Shown: positions 23,528 through 36,381 of the stretch, in pieces
Layout of the letters: each line of letters begins with the position of its first letter
How positions within the stretch are numbered: the first letter of the stretch is position 1
NCBI GenBank assembly: GCA_009617715.1
Contig: VTFK01000095.1
Span: 496,001 to 560,000, forward strand
Reading direction: 5' to 3'
DNA length: 64,000 bases
From: Plectrocnemia conspersa
Taxonomy: Eukaryota > Arthropoda > Insecta > Trichoptera > Polycentropodidae
Position numbers and translations under genes: made by a program
Notes under the pieces: generated by a model
Database searches by the model: none
The model's input: the letters and a program-made list of their open reading frames with translations, nothing else
Told to the model about the DNA's origin: nothing

Positions 23528-26500
23528 TTATTTTATAGTAAACCATGAAACAGAAGAGCAGCCATAAATACCATTTTAACGTCCGACATAAAACTTTATC
23601 GCAGACTCGAAGTTTGAATATTTTTTAGAACATTGTTGACGCGTCTGATTTAACCGATTAATATTGGGATTATATTTGGGGGCTGGATAAAAAAGTGTTG
23701 ATACTTTTGGACGTACCAGTATGTATGTATATGTGTACGAGTATTTTCGCGAAATTATGTAGATAATATTCCGAGGCAAAACACGGAATGGTGCCGGTGT
23801 ATAAATGATAAGGCAAAACATTTTAAGAAGAAGTAAAAGTTGGTGGCGTACTACGGAAAATGGAGTACTAGGTACACAAGCCGAGTTTAACGCGTTCTCT
23901 CAGGCAAATAAGACTTGTGGCGGGAATACATTAAGCAAATACGAGGCGCATATTGTATTTATACATTATATATGTGTATATGTATCCAATTCAATTTTTT
24001 GGCCACACAACTCAATTTGGCGTAAGAAGTTATCCAAGCCAAGAGAGTAGGAGTGAGAGAGAGATCGATCGGCGCTCGTTTCTGGATGCTAAGTGCCGTC
24101 CTTTGTTTCCGAGATAGCTTTATGGAATTTGCCGGGTAACAGTAGATGGAGATCGAATGTCGTGGCAAATATCTGGCTATTAATCGTTTGATGTTTCTTT
24201 ATAAAACGGCCGTATAAACACTTTATTGGCAATGACTATTGGCGCAATGATGAATTTCAAATGCCCCGGAGCGATTTTGTCCTAGTTGTTCCTGGAAGTA
24301 ATAATGCTTAAAACGTTTATTTATTAAAATTATATATATCTAAGCTATAAATAGTATCACTTCCGTTAAAAATTTACGTAATATACATAAAGCTAGTATA
24401 AATTATTAGATGTTTATTATCTATGGATAATATCTACAAGTATGCATAAATTATTTAGTAACTGATCAATGTTATATTTGTATTTTATAAAATTCGCTTA
24501 CTCATAATTATAATCAATAAAATAAGGACTTGTTTGACAAAACCCTAGAATCAAAATGTCCGTTTCATTTTGCTTAATTAATATTTTTATACTGCTCACA
24601 TCTTATAAACTGCTTATGTTTTAGATAAAACAATTTAAGTATATTTCATTAATATACGATTTAAGGTTGTAATGGGCATGGCAGTCGTTCGAAAAAATGC
24701 TTACTCCCAGTGACCTATTTTATGCTTTCTCCTCAAAGAATATATTTTTTTTGTGAAATTAATTAATACGCGATTACATATTAATACATTTATTTATACA
24801 TTGTATTATGCCAAAAAAATGTATTATTTATTAATACATGTATTAGTACACAAAATCCAACTTTTGATTTAGTAATTTGTTTTATCACATTACCATTTCA
24901 TGTGATATTAACATATGAAAATCATTTTCTTTGTGTTTCTCAGCCATATTTTTTTAGGTAAGGGATTGTATTTGTTCAGGAAAAGTTGTTTATTTATATG
25001 CCATTTTCATATTCATGGAGCCGCGGACTGCGCAACGCCGAGCGTTCATTTTATCGAGACATTTAAACTAAATAAAAATATGCTTGATTAAAATTACTGT
25101 GCATTTTTTATTGTTTTTACATAAAATAAAAATATATTTTTGTTGATATATATTATAAGAAGCAATTCAAGCTAATTTAAATTTGAACAGACCATTTTAT
25201 TAATTGGGGTTTTAGAATAATACACACAAAAAACACTGTTTAAACACAGATAACAAATTACGGAGCATATTATGTAGGGGCACAGACCCTCATAAACATG
25301 TAAGCGAGCGCAAGGATCCTTGTGAGGACGAAGTAACCCAGACTTCTGGATGACTGTCATCTCGGGGGAGAGCGCAGTTTGGGGCCTTCTCCTGAGAATG
25401 CTATAAATATGAGCGTATATTCCTGAATGGAAGAGGCTGAAGTATAAAATGGGCTTTTCTAGGCAAAGTCAAAAGCTTGCCGGGGGAGCCCCTTCGGTTT
25501 TGAAATGTGGGGCTTGAGAAATTATTAAACCAAGATTTAATTTTTTATACAAAACCAATGATATTGGGTTTCTCGGAACATTTTAAAAATGAATGATAAG
25601 CTAACGATTTTCATATTTCTCAGGAATCTTATCTTTCGTGAAAAGCAATTTTCAAGTGGTTCTGAGAACCGATGAAAGGCATTAAAATTATTCTAGTTCC
25701 AAGAAACGTCGTTATCTTATTATGATATTTAAAAATTTAAAATATATAATATTATAATTATTTTAAATATAAATACATATCTAATGTAATAGCATATTAG
25801 TTAACATGAAAGTAATTGAGAAATACTCTTGTTTTATTAAAATTAATTAAAACGTTTATAGTTTATATAAAAAACATATGATTTCAATAGTTCGCGTTGC
25901 AATTAATTTATTCGCAAAACAATAAAAAATAATATATTTTTGTCCCATATATTTGAAACGTTTACTATTAACCAGGCTAAAAAAACGCGTTTTAACGGCC
26001 TGGTTAGTAGGAATCAAGAAAATAAATACTCACTATTTATTTTTTTGCCGAAATTAATTAACACAAAAACAGGAAATAAAGAGTGACGCGCCGTTAAATG
26101 CAACCCATGAAATTTGCAAATTACATTGTTGCTGAACTTACGCAACCCAGTACAAAAGAATCTGCTTAACAGCTAGTCTAATAAAATATTTATAAGATAA
26201 ACACAGATATTTCAGTTTCACTTCAAATAATTCAGATTGCTAAATGAATCGAGGGAGAGTAGGATCGTTTGTATATCCACTTCGCATTCGATTTGGAATA
26301 TACAAGCTTTTAACCCTAAATTTAAATCCAGCTGAGTTTATAACACAAGCTACTTTGAAATCCCTAGAAAAGCAGCTGCTCCTACTTCGGCCGTTAGCTC
26401 TGGTCCAGCCAAACAATCTCGTTGAATCCCCAAGAGTTAAATTCAATCTTTAAGGCGCTTAAGTCCTTTTATAACTGTTGCAAACTTCCACAAAATCGCA

Positions 26501-27600
26501 ATTTAATAAAAATATTAATATTGCACTAGGTGATATATAATATTATATATTATATTACTAGTTATATATTAAATAATAATATTATATATATACAAAAACA
26601 TACTTCTTTTTGAAAATGGATAAAAAAAATTTAATACAATATTTGCCGATTTTTGTTAATATTAAGACCTTATTTTGCGAGGTCGGCCCATTCCAGGATT
26701 TCTCCTTTGAGATCTTAAAATAGAATTAAAGCTTAAAATATTCGCAAATACGGGTATAATTTCAAAATTAGCCGTTAACCGTAAATAAAACATAGGGTGG
26801 GCAAAAAAACATATGATTATATTTTAAATTCTGAGCAATCTGTATTTTTCTAATATAACTACTAACTATCATCAACAATATAATTACAACCAAATATTTC
26901 GTTTTTCATATTGCACAACCTAATTAAGTATATATATTTTTAAAAAAACGCAGTGTACTGAATATATATTAAACAAATAGTTACATTTAAATAACTTGAT
27001 AGATTGTCTTTGCATTAACTCTGTAATGAACGGGGACGGATTCATCAACGTCCCTGCGACTTTTCTTGGCATTTGTCCTAAATTTCATCCTGTTATTGCT
27101 TGCCCTCGTACTCAAGCTAATAATCATCTGAACCTACTTAACTCTAAAGAGCGGATCTGCTACTCATTTCAGGATATATTATAAAAGTCTGGAGCAGACT
27201 TATAGCCTAAAAAAAATATTTATTTCACATATAAATATAACCTAATAGATGTATCAAAACAAATGTTTACTGTACTATTTTTAATTATATTCATCATTCT
27301 ATTGATATATCGCTAAGTTTACAGTGGTTTATATGTACGAATTCATGATCAATTTTAAGCATCTCTACTAGGTTTTAAAATAAAATAACGTCATATTCTA
27401 ATAGATCAGTGACTTTTGCTACTACTGTGGAGGAAAACCTTGTTAAAATAATCTATATATAAATCACGCGAATTTTCTTCCGCATCTGCCGCAGTTTTCC
27501 AGCGCCTCGCTAATCTAAGCCACTTTTCATCCGCATAAACATTTTAAGAGGATAATGCAAGACCTCTTATTCGTAACTAACCCTTAGAAATATGAGACAG
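23528..27600. other. AT-rich intergenic region, nothing firmly identified
   Basis: No gene supported. Short open frames at 23805-24050, 26240-26453 (both strands) and 26996-27184 lack recognisable motifs. A GC-richer patch at about 25270-25510 contains TATAAATA and looks repeat-like. An AT palindrome-rich tract lies at 26520-26600. Confidence 0.4.
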
Positions 27601-28135
27601 CGTTAATTACGAGACAACTTAGAGCGACAACGCCAACGGCGCACTACCAGTCCAGTGTTTACATTGTGAAAACGGCCTCCACTCTCCGCTAGGTAGGTCA
27701 CATTACTTAATTGGGGTAAAAGCCTTAACAGGATGTGTGATGTGTGTCGCGTGACTGAACGCTCCCCATACGACCCTATATATATCAGAGGTGTTTCAAT
27801 TTTAAAATTTCACTAATGGACTAGCTCGTTTGTATGACTGCTCTGTCCAAATTGGCGCTGGTCCCTCACAGACGCACCGGCGACCAACACACAGAGGCTC
27901 CGGATCAATATTGCTAACATCCAGGGCGAACCTCCCCAACATCCCTGTCCTGCTCGGGCGCGGCCCTCGGGGTATATCTGCATCCCACCCAGCATCCGTT
28001 CCGCGGACCCGGCTCCTCGTCCCAAAATTGCCGACCCCCTTTATCTCCCACAACAAAGGTAGGACATCCACCAATCTGAGCCCTATGGCCTCATACCCTA
28101 ATATTCAGAATCGAATGCTTCTCAAGTCCGTTTAA
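27600..28135 (+). pseudogene. GC-rich island, possible non-LTR endonuclease remnant
   Basis: The GC-richest block of the intergenic region. One frame at about 27892-27930 reads RLRINIANIQG, which resembles the start of the endonuclease domain of non-LTR retrotransposon ORF2 (typically an R-hydrophobic-NI-x-G segment). The following sequence does not continue convincingly. Three overlapping frames on both strands (27802-28135) reflect GC content rather than genes. Confidence 0.25.
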
Positions 28136-30119
28136 AATACAAATATAAATCTTGAGATTCATTTTTGTAAGCGTCATTTCTTTATGCGTCGAATAAAGTG
28201 TGTCCGATAAGCGGAGAGTTTGAAACTTTGAGTTATCACCTTTGTTGTGCGCCCGGAAGGGATCTTAATTGTTTTGCTATTGTTGTATTTGCGGTTGAAA
28301 TATTATTTATTTTTAAGCAGGAGGGTTCAAAAAATATTGTGATAGTTTCAGGTTATTTTGCATAACGTTACGCAATCTCACACAAGCTTTCAACGATAAC
28401 AAAGAAACTTTTCATTACGAAAAACAGTTTATTTTATCCAATTTTCAAAAAAATTTTTTGAGAAGTCAATATATTGTTATATACTAGGCAACTATGCAAT
28501 GAGTTATCTGAACTACGTTTTATCCTGAGCTCAATGCTTTGATTAGTCAATTTGCATATGCTTCTAACGTATCAAGTATTTACTACCGAAAGAGCCTGTA
28601 ATTTAACTATTTGCTTACACCAGTGGTGTCAAATACACGGCCCGCAAGTCCTTAAAATGCGACCAGCTTCTAAAAGCTTAAGATTGATTTTACTAAAATA
28701 CTTTTTATGAAACAATTAATAATTATTGCATAAATTATGTAATGAGCACCATTTTATGGACATTCGCATTAACATAACATTTTAGTAACTTACTAAAAGA
28801 AGACATAACGAAACGATACTTGAAAAAGGTTGTAATTAGGCATTGTAGTTTCACGATGCTTTTCATTTCTAGATAAATGACAATTCTCCTCTTCACTTCG
28901 CGATTTTCTCGAGAAATTTTGATATATAAAAAATATATGCAATATATAGTATTAATAAGTTACTGGGACCGGCCCAAAATGCTTAAAATTGATAATAAAC
29001 GAGCTTTTTATTAAAACATAATTCCAAAACTAGTGTGTAGAAATATATTATTGCCTAAGCAAAAGCAAATTTAACCCTAATTGCTGTATTCATCAGGAAG
29101 TTTTTTACTTCAAAGTAATAAAAATGAAATATGTGCTAAAGTTTATTTAGAAAATAAATTTTGTACGTTTTCGAATATTGAAGCAAATCTCAGAAATCGA
29201 AATTGAATATGATACTTAATTTAATTATATAGAAGTAAGTTGGCTCTCTTCATATACAATTTTGCAATGAAATTAAAATGATTTCAGAAATGAAAGGATA
29301 GTCAACACACAGGTTTTGGCTTTCGTTACAGATTTAAATTTAAAACTTCAGTGTCAAAATAAAGTTGTCACTTTTATTTGGGACTACATTAAAGCATTTA
29401 AATTAAAACTTGGAATTAAAAAAATTGACTATAATATAGATATTAAATTAATTTTTATACATATAAAAAATAACTAGTTTTGCATGCAGTTTTAGTAAAA
29501 GTCCATACGAAATAATTAAATCTGACTTATCATTATTTATTATGGAATGGATCAAGTCAACGTCTCTTCTAGTCTCCAATCATTTGAACAATATCAATGA
29601 TTTAAAATCATCAGACTCAAAATCTCTGTTTCAATCTAATGCACGTCTTATAGACGGTTGATATTAAATCGGTAAATTTAACACTGTGGTTATCCTCTAT
29701 AAGCGAAATTTTGTTAAAGTAAGGTCCGTCAGTTTTAGTTCAAATGCTTTTGCACTATTATTCTATATCGTTAATGTATATCCGAGCGAATATATAAACG
29801 CCGACAAAAAATACGTTTTAAAGTAAATTCAATTGACATTAATCTATCACAATGTCCTTTTTAACAACTAATTTCAATGCAAAGATTATGATAATAAAAT
29901 TTTCTTCCGCAATTCTAAAAATATGCTGCAACAGACTGATTTATTAACTGGGATGCTTATTAAATTTAAATTGAACTATACACCCAATTAATTAAAAGAT
30001 AAAATACATAAAGCTTAAATAATAAAATTGTTTGTCTCATTGAAAATAGAAAAAGACCGGAAGAGGCTTGAGAATTTGTAAAATTTGCAAATTTATAGAA
30101 TGTGTTTTTTTTTAATAAT
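28136..30119. other. AT-rich intergenic sequence with a possible hAT end at 28621
   Basis: At 28621-28670 cagtggtgtcaaatacacgg followed by cccgcaagt resembles the CAGTGGTxxCAAA...CGGCCCGC ends of hAT/Charlie-type elements. No matching right end or coding sequence was found. The remainder holds nothing recognisable. Confidence 0.35.
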
Positions 30120-30240
30120 AGATAAATAGCGTAGTTCGTATAGTCTAGACTGGTAATCCAAATGCTACGAGCTCGAGCCAATGCAGCAGACTAGAATTTT
30201 AATTTGTAAAAAAAAATGCGCTTTTATTAAAAATAAACTT
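30120..30240 (+). repeat. Possible tRNA-derived SINE fragment
   Basis: tagcgtagttcg resembles a pol III A box, and gagctcgagcc about 45 bases later resembles a B box (consensus GGTTCGANNCC). An A-rich tail with aaaaaaaaatgcg follows. The tRNA cloverleaf is not intact. Offered as a weak candidate. Confidence 0.3.
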
Positions 30241-30265
30241 TATGAAGTGCTCGAATATTGTTGTA

Positions 30266-31461
30266 CATGCAGTTCTCGAGTTACGACCACCTCGACTTAC
30301 GACCATTCGGAGTTACGACGAAAAAAAAAGTTGTAAAAAAATTTTTTTTTTATGTCATATATATACATAATTTCAAGACTGTGAAAGAAGAACTGTGATG
30401 AAAACGACACAGCCTTTAAAATTTTATTGATTCTTGACAATGCTCTAGGCCATCCTCCACACTTAGGGGAATCACATCCAAATATAAAAGTGGTTTATTT
30501 ACCTCCAAACACCACCAGCATTCTACAGCCGATGGATCAAGGGGGTATTGCTAACTTCAAAGCCCATTATGTAAGAATCACTTTTGCCCAAGCAATTGCA
30601 GGAACAGACAAACATCAGACATTGAGAGAATTTTGGAAAAATTACAACATCTTTCATGCAATAAACAATATCTCAAAAGGATGGTCCAAAGTAACGACGA
30701 ATTGTATGAACGGCATATGGAACAAACTCTTAAAAATATAGAATGACAATATGTATTTTAATAAAGAAGGGGAAGTAGATGAGATAGCAAATATTATTGT
30801 AAAATGTGCTCAACAACTTAATCTGGAAGTTGATAATGAAGATGTAATTCATCTTTTGGAAAATGATGTTGAGGAACTCACAAACCAAGATTTGATTGGG
30901 ATTGAGGAACAACGAGTTGCAGAAAAAAATGTAATGGAGCTAAAAGAATTAGATGAACTCGAAGAACCACCAAAAAAAATTGTGTTAAAAGAGATGGCTG
31001 AAGCTTTTAGCCAAATCAATGATGCTATTAAAAAATTTGAAAATATGGACAAAGACATCGATAGATCTTCGAGGGTACACGGCCTTATTCAGCAAGCACT
31101 TGCGTGTTATTATGAAATTTATAGAGAAAAGAAACAACAAACTGTACCAACAAAAATGGACGTTTTTTTAAGAAAAACAAGCACTATCACTGCACTTGCT
31201 GAGAAATCAAGAATTAACAATGGATATCAGTAGCACAGATAATAAAAATACTTTAGATCAATTCTTATAAATAAATTATTTATGTAGATATTTGCTAAAA
31301 AGTATTTAATTAACAACTTGAAGTCAGTAATAAAAGTGGTTTTTGTATTTCGCATCTATGCATTGTTTTTAATTATTTTTTTATGATTTTCGACTTACGA
31401 CCTTTTCGAGTTACGACCAAGGTGGTGGAACGGAACCCCGTCGTAACTCGAGAACTGACTG
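30266..31461 (+). mobile_element. Internally deleted Tigger (pogo-type) transposon
   Basis: Terminal inverted repeats of about 25 bp: the left end has CAGTTCTCGAGTTACGACC and the right end its complement, flanked by TA at 30264-30265 and 31462-31463. Inside, frames at 30427-30741 and 30751-31233 encode the C-terminal part of a Tigger transposase: LDNALGHPP with the second catalytic Asp, NTTSILQPMDQG with the third, then the acidic C-terminal region with ELTNQDLIGIEEQR. The CENP-B type DNA-binding domains and the first catalytic Asp are missing, and a stop near 30741 breaks the frame. The element is 1196 bp, against about 2-2.5 kb for intact relatives. Confidence 0.9.
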
Positions 31462-31463
31462 TA

Positions 31464-34400
31464 TTCTACAAAAAAAGTCATAAGAGTAAATGCAAAGCTA
31501 ATTTGAAAGAAAGCTTGCTTAAATCAAATCTTTTTGCAGAATACACTTAATTAGAAGGAGAAAAATAATTTTATAAAATCACTGTCAATGATACGTTAAG
31601 TTGTTAAAGATATATATTTTTTAATTTTAAGCCTAAGAATATTGCTACTCTATCTCAACATAACCTTTTAACGAAAGTATCGCTATACTAAAGTAATAAA
31701 TCACTTGATATGCAATATTAAATACAAACCCAATCCTTTGAGTTTTGATACGCTGCTTTAAAGAACCTTATTCACTTTCATGGTTCTTCATATACTGTGT
31801 AAACCTCCCGAATTACATAGTAAACCATATAATTACATCACACTCAATGTATTTCGCACACGATAATATAATATAACGTGCCAGAACATGCTTTATCTTC
31901 ATGAACATGATGATTGATGAAAAAATTTACAGCCGCGAAAGCTCGTTCGTATGTGTGTATAGATAAAAATTTAATAAAAAAATATTTTATCCACCCTTTG
32001 AGAGCTTTTTTATCAATTTTGCGAGAAAATTATGCTTTCTTAATTGCTGAACGTAATTTTGTATGGTGCTAACGAAAAGGCGGTCTGTGTACATAGCCGC
32101 ATTTAAAATATTTTCGCAGTAATTCGCCCTAATTAGGGGGATTAATATAATGTGTCTAGAAGTAAAGGAGTTGCTAAAATGGCGGCCATTGTAAACACGG
32201 TCAACGTTTAACACTTTAAATCCACTTTTGCGTGTACTTTGTTTACAAGTATTAAACTTTGGGGGGGTTTGCTTTTAGGGGGAAATTAAACATTATCATT
32301 TCGGCTGTAAATATATACACATAAGATACAATATTATTATTTAGGAATTTAAAAATAAAATATGATAATTTTAAGGAATTCAATTTAAACATACTGTGTA
32401 GTAATGGAATAATATTGATAGTTTTGAATTTTGATGAATGAAGTTTATATAATGTTGTCTTTGCAGTGAGTCTTAGAATGGCAATGGGCTAAGGCTATCT
32501 ATGAGGCTAGCTATACATTTTGGTCTATTAGCAACTACGTACCTAATCTACTCAATATTTTGCTTCAATACACTATACCCGACCTCCTACCTGGGCTGTT
32601 GCGAGTGACAGTCGCGGTCAGGTGGACTAGTGCAAACTATTAAAAATCTCTATCATTAAAAATCAATATAAATAAACACGTGAGAGTGTTAAAAATACAG
32701 ATCTATATACTTTTGGTTCGTCCCGTTTCTCACTTTGAGCAGTCCAAGAAGATACCACTAAAAATCAAGCAATTCATTATGATAGTATACCAGAGAAAAA
32801 TTGCCATTTCAAGTGTTTATGTGGCAATAAAGTGTTTAAGCAATTTAAAACACGAAGATGGAACGATTATTATTAATAAATAAGTTATTGATGAACTCAT
32901 TAAAAATAAAATAAAAACATTTTGATAGACAATTTAACTGTTCTTTAAAAAATGGTTATTGGAAACACTGCGCGCGTTGGTTGTCAAAAAAGAGAATCAA
33001 GTTATTTGGGTATATTTATTGTCATGTCTAAGGCAAGGTGGATTAGAAATTAAAGCGACTTAAACCGAAAATGCAAATCTCTAGGAATCAATTGGTTTGT
33101 GGAAATTCTCTCCTTTGCATATACTTATCATGATCGGTACTTTAATAGCATATTAATTAAATCCATTCACAACCAACCAATATAAAAACTTTTCAATTTC
33201 ATTGAAAATGTTTGTAATCTACGTAATTCAGATTAAAGTAATTTAAGAACTCAAATACAAATATAAACATGCATCAACTGGCATCCTCTTTTTCATCGAA
33301 AAATATATTTCATCGACTATTACAAACTTTAAAGATACGCATTTAGAAAATAACTATTGATGAAATATACAAAGTTTGAGATGTATAGTTTCAATTTAAT
33401 ATTCATTAAATTTATTTTTACTAAATAAAATGTTATTTATACATCGCAAATTTGTACCTTAACTCTTGACCTTACACGAAAGGTTTTCCAAATACCTCAA
33501 TTTGGATTTTAATTAATAAGCGTATAATTTGGAAAAGGTTCTACGTGGGTGTCACAAGAAAATAAATTGACATTTCCGAGAAATTAACAACCATTTGCGA
33601 GAAACCGTTGACTCGTCCTATAATGTGATAAATTAATTTTGTTTTAATTAAATATATATCTTCTTTAAATGATCATTATTGAAAAGATAATTTACTTATT
33701 TTAAATGCTATATAATTATTTGCGTTTAAAATCTAAAATTTAATTATTTAATAATACAGATATTGACATAGTTTTATTTTTACAATATATAATATAATTA
33801 TAATTGTACTTTGTATTTTAATACTATGACATTTAGATAAAGTAAAAGGTAAAAGGGTGTTTCTGTAAAACAATATCTGGTTTATTCAATGCATATCGGA
33901 AAATCAGAAGTTTGTAATAAAATATTTTATTCATATTATTCATACGTAAAATTAGGAACAACTATGAAAATAAGATCTGTAGTTATCAGTGGAATTCCTA
34001 GTCTAAATATCAAGTATATTATTTTTTATATATTTTTTAAGCTTAAATTTTACTATTTTCTATATATTTCTTAAGCCTAAAATTAAGGATTTTCAAGCTA
34101 ATTTTAAGGTTGCATAAATAATAACGCAAAATCAATTTTAATTTATAAAAAAGTATCAGTTAAATTATATTTTCGTTAATATTTCGGAAAATATATTTGG
34201 ACTACACTAGTAAAAATATAACTTCACAGAAATACATTTAATCCATATTATTATTCATAATTAATAAAAAAAATCAAAAAAAAAGACATCTAAAAATTTG
34301 TGTTTTTTTAAATATTCGGAAACTGAAGTTGAATCACCTTTATATATGATATCCTTCAGCATAAACAATGTATCTCAAAAATCTATAGTACAACTGAAGG

Positions 34401-34466
34401 ACTACTCTCGATTAAAATAGAACATTCAGCATAATTAATCTGCGCGAAGTTATAGATATATATAAT
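31464..34466. other. AT-rich intergenic sequence
   Basis: No supported gene. Remnants of family B motifs (ttatattttcgttaatatttc, cactagtaaaaatataac) occur at about 34150-34240. A GC-richer short segment with aaaatggcggccattgtaaa is at 32175-32195. Nothing else recognised. Confidence 0.4.
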
Positions 34467-35101
34467 ACCCGACAAAGCCGCGCAGGACAATCCCGCGCCG
34501 ACATAGCCGCGCAAGACAATTCCGTGCAATACAACCCCGACATTGCCGCGCGAATCAAAATTATATAATGAAAGAAAATGTTTTTTTTTTTAATTATATT
34601 TATTTTGTTTTGTGGACAACTCTATCAATAGTACGATAACAGGCCGGCCCAAATAAATTTTGAGGTCCAAATTTATTATGAATAAATATAATAATGTAAT
34701 ATAGTTATATTCATTACACATTAAAAAGGTATTTACAGTCATTTATTTTTTTACTGAGTGATTAAGTTTTTATAAAATATAATTAAATGCTTATGATATT
34801 TATTGCAACATAATTGCTCCAATATGTTTAGGTGTTATTCATATATTTGCGATTATTTGCTACTTTCCTAAACCTGTTAACTTTTTCGAGTAGAACTGTA
34901 ACTGATTACAAAATGAAGCACATATTCTCTTTGTTCATTCTTTTTCATTCATGTCCTTATTTTTTTATGATTTTATTTGTTTTATTTTAATATTACAATA
35001 CTAATAGATAAATATACTTTTTATTTATTTTTATTTTTATTGCGCAGGATGTCTTGCGCGGCTATGTCAGCGCGGGATTGTCCTGCGCGGTTTTGTTGGG
35101 T
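34467..35101. mobile_element. 635-bp MITE with ~50-bp terminal inverted repeats
   Basis: The left end ACCCGACAAAGCCGCGCAGG and the following 30 bases are mirrored at 35051-35101 with about three differences over 51 bases. The repeats contain a reiterated GCCGCGCA(G/A)GAC unit. The interior is AT-rich and non-coding. A clear target duplication was not seen, so the superfamily is unknown. Confidence 0.8.
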
Positions 35102-36381
35102 GCCATATAAAAGGGCACAAAATAACAAATATATGACAATTTATTGATTCGTCAATATTAACTTCACGATTCAGAATTTAATACTCTCAAAATATTGAGT
35201 TGAATTAAAAACAGCAATTTAATTTATATTAAGAAAATACGTATGTAAATGTAAAAACATTTTTTCACACAACTGGTCAAAAAATTGTTTTTAAAATCCA
35301 TAGCTGGGTTTACAGATTTTACGACGAATTTTAGTAATTTGACAATTCCATATTAAATGTATAGGAATTACTATTTTTATCGTAATATATTGATAGAAGT
35401 ATCTCTGAGTCACTAATGAAATAAAATACTGGAAATTTTAGCATCAAATCACTTAAAATGGCTTCAGAAAATAAAAAAATATATTGGGGATGACATATAT
35501 GCCTTTGGACTTCTAAATGTTAATGCTAATGAATGTCATATGCAGAGTGTATAAAAGGATTTAGTTTTATGAATATAATCATAGCAGGTACTTGATCCAG
35601 CTTACTTATTAAAACTAATATTTATTAAACTCACCATTTCGACGTGGAGCCCAAGACTTGATGTAAAACCATGGTCAAGAACACATCGATCAGCAGGTGA
35701 AACACAGACACGAGTTTACAAAGTCCAAGATGTTGTAGAGGATGCAATATGGAATTTTTATAAAATATAAAACACCGTTATTTCAACAAGTAAGAATATT
35801 TACTAAATAGCATTTGATTTTCTGATTATTTTAAATATTTTTTTCATAAACATTTGAATTACCAATATTATGACATATATTTATTTAAATAACGAAAAAC
35901 GTGAGGGGGTGGGGTAAAAATAAAATACTGCCCTGGTTGTTTTTCACACATTCCACCCACTATTTTGGCACTTGTATTGGTCCCCTTTGTATTTGTATAG
36001 ACATCAACTGTTTTTTATTAAGCTCCATTTGAACTGTTTATTTTGAAGAGGCCGTCACGTGTATTATCGAATTTTTCAAGGAGCGAATACTTATAATAAT
36101 TAGTATCTTTTACGCATTTAACATATAATAATTGCGACAAATTTTTAAGTAGTCCCAACAATTTTCATATTTTAAAAAATCAATTAATAAGCAAAAGACA
36201 GTATTTTATTATAATAAAATATAATAATACACATCTAAGTTTTCGACTTTCCTATAAAGGCAGAATGAAAAGAAAAATCACATTAATGCACATAATTAAT
36301 TTAATTCCGTATAATAAATTGACTTATACTACTTAGTTTCATTTCTGGAGATTTCTAATAACTTCCTACTTATTGACAAAT
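35102..36381. other. Intergenic region downstream of LOXL
   Basis: Includes the presumed 3' untranslated region of the LOXL gene on the minus strand. An AATAAA on the minus strand at 36210-36205 lies about 170 bases after the stop codon and is a plausible polyadenylation signal. No other gene recognised. Confidence 0.4.

Noticed and set aside
27802..28135. Three overlapping frames (70-101 codons)
   Set aside because: GC-rich sequence with open frames on both strands; only a weak retrotransposon-like segment was recognisable.
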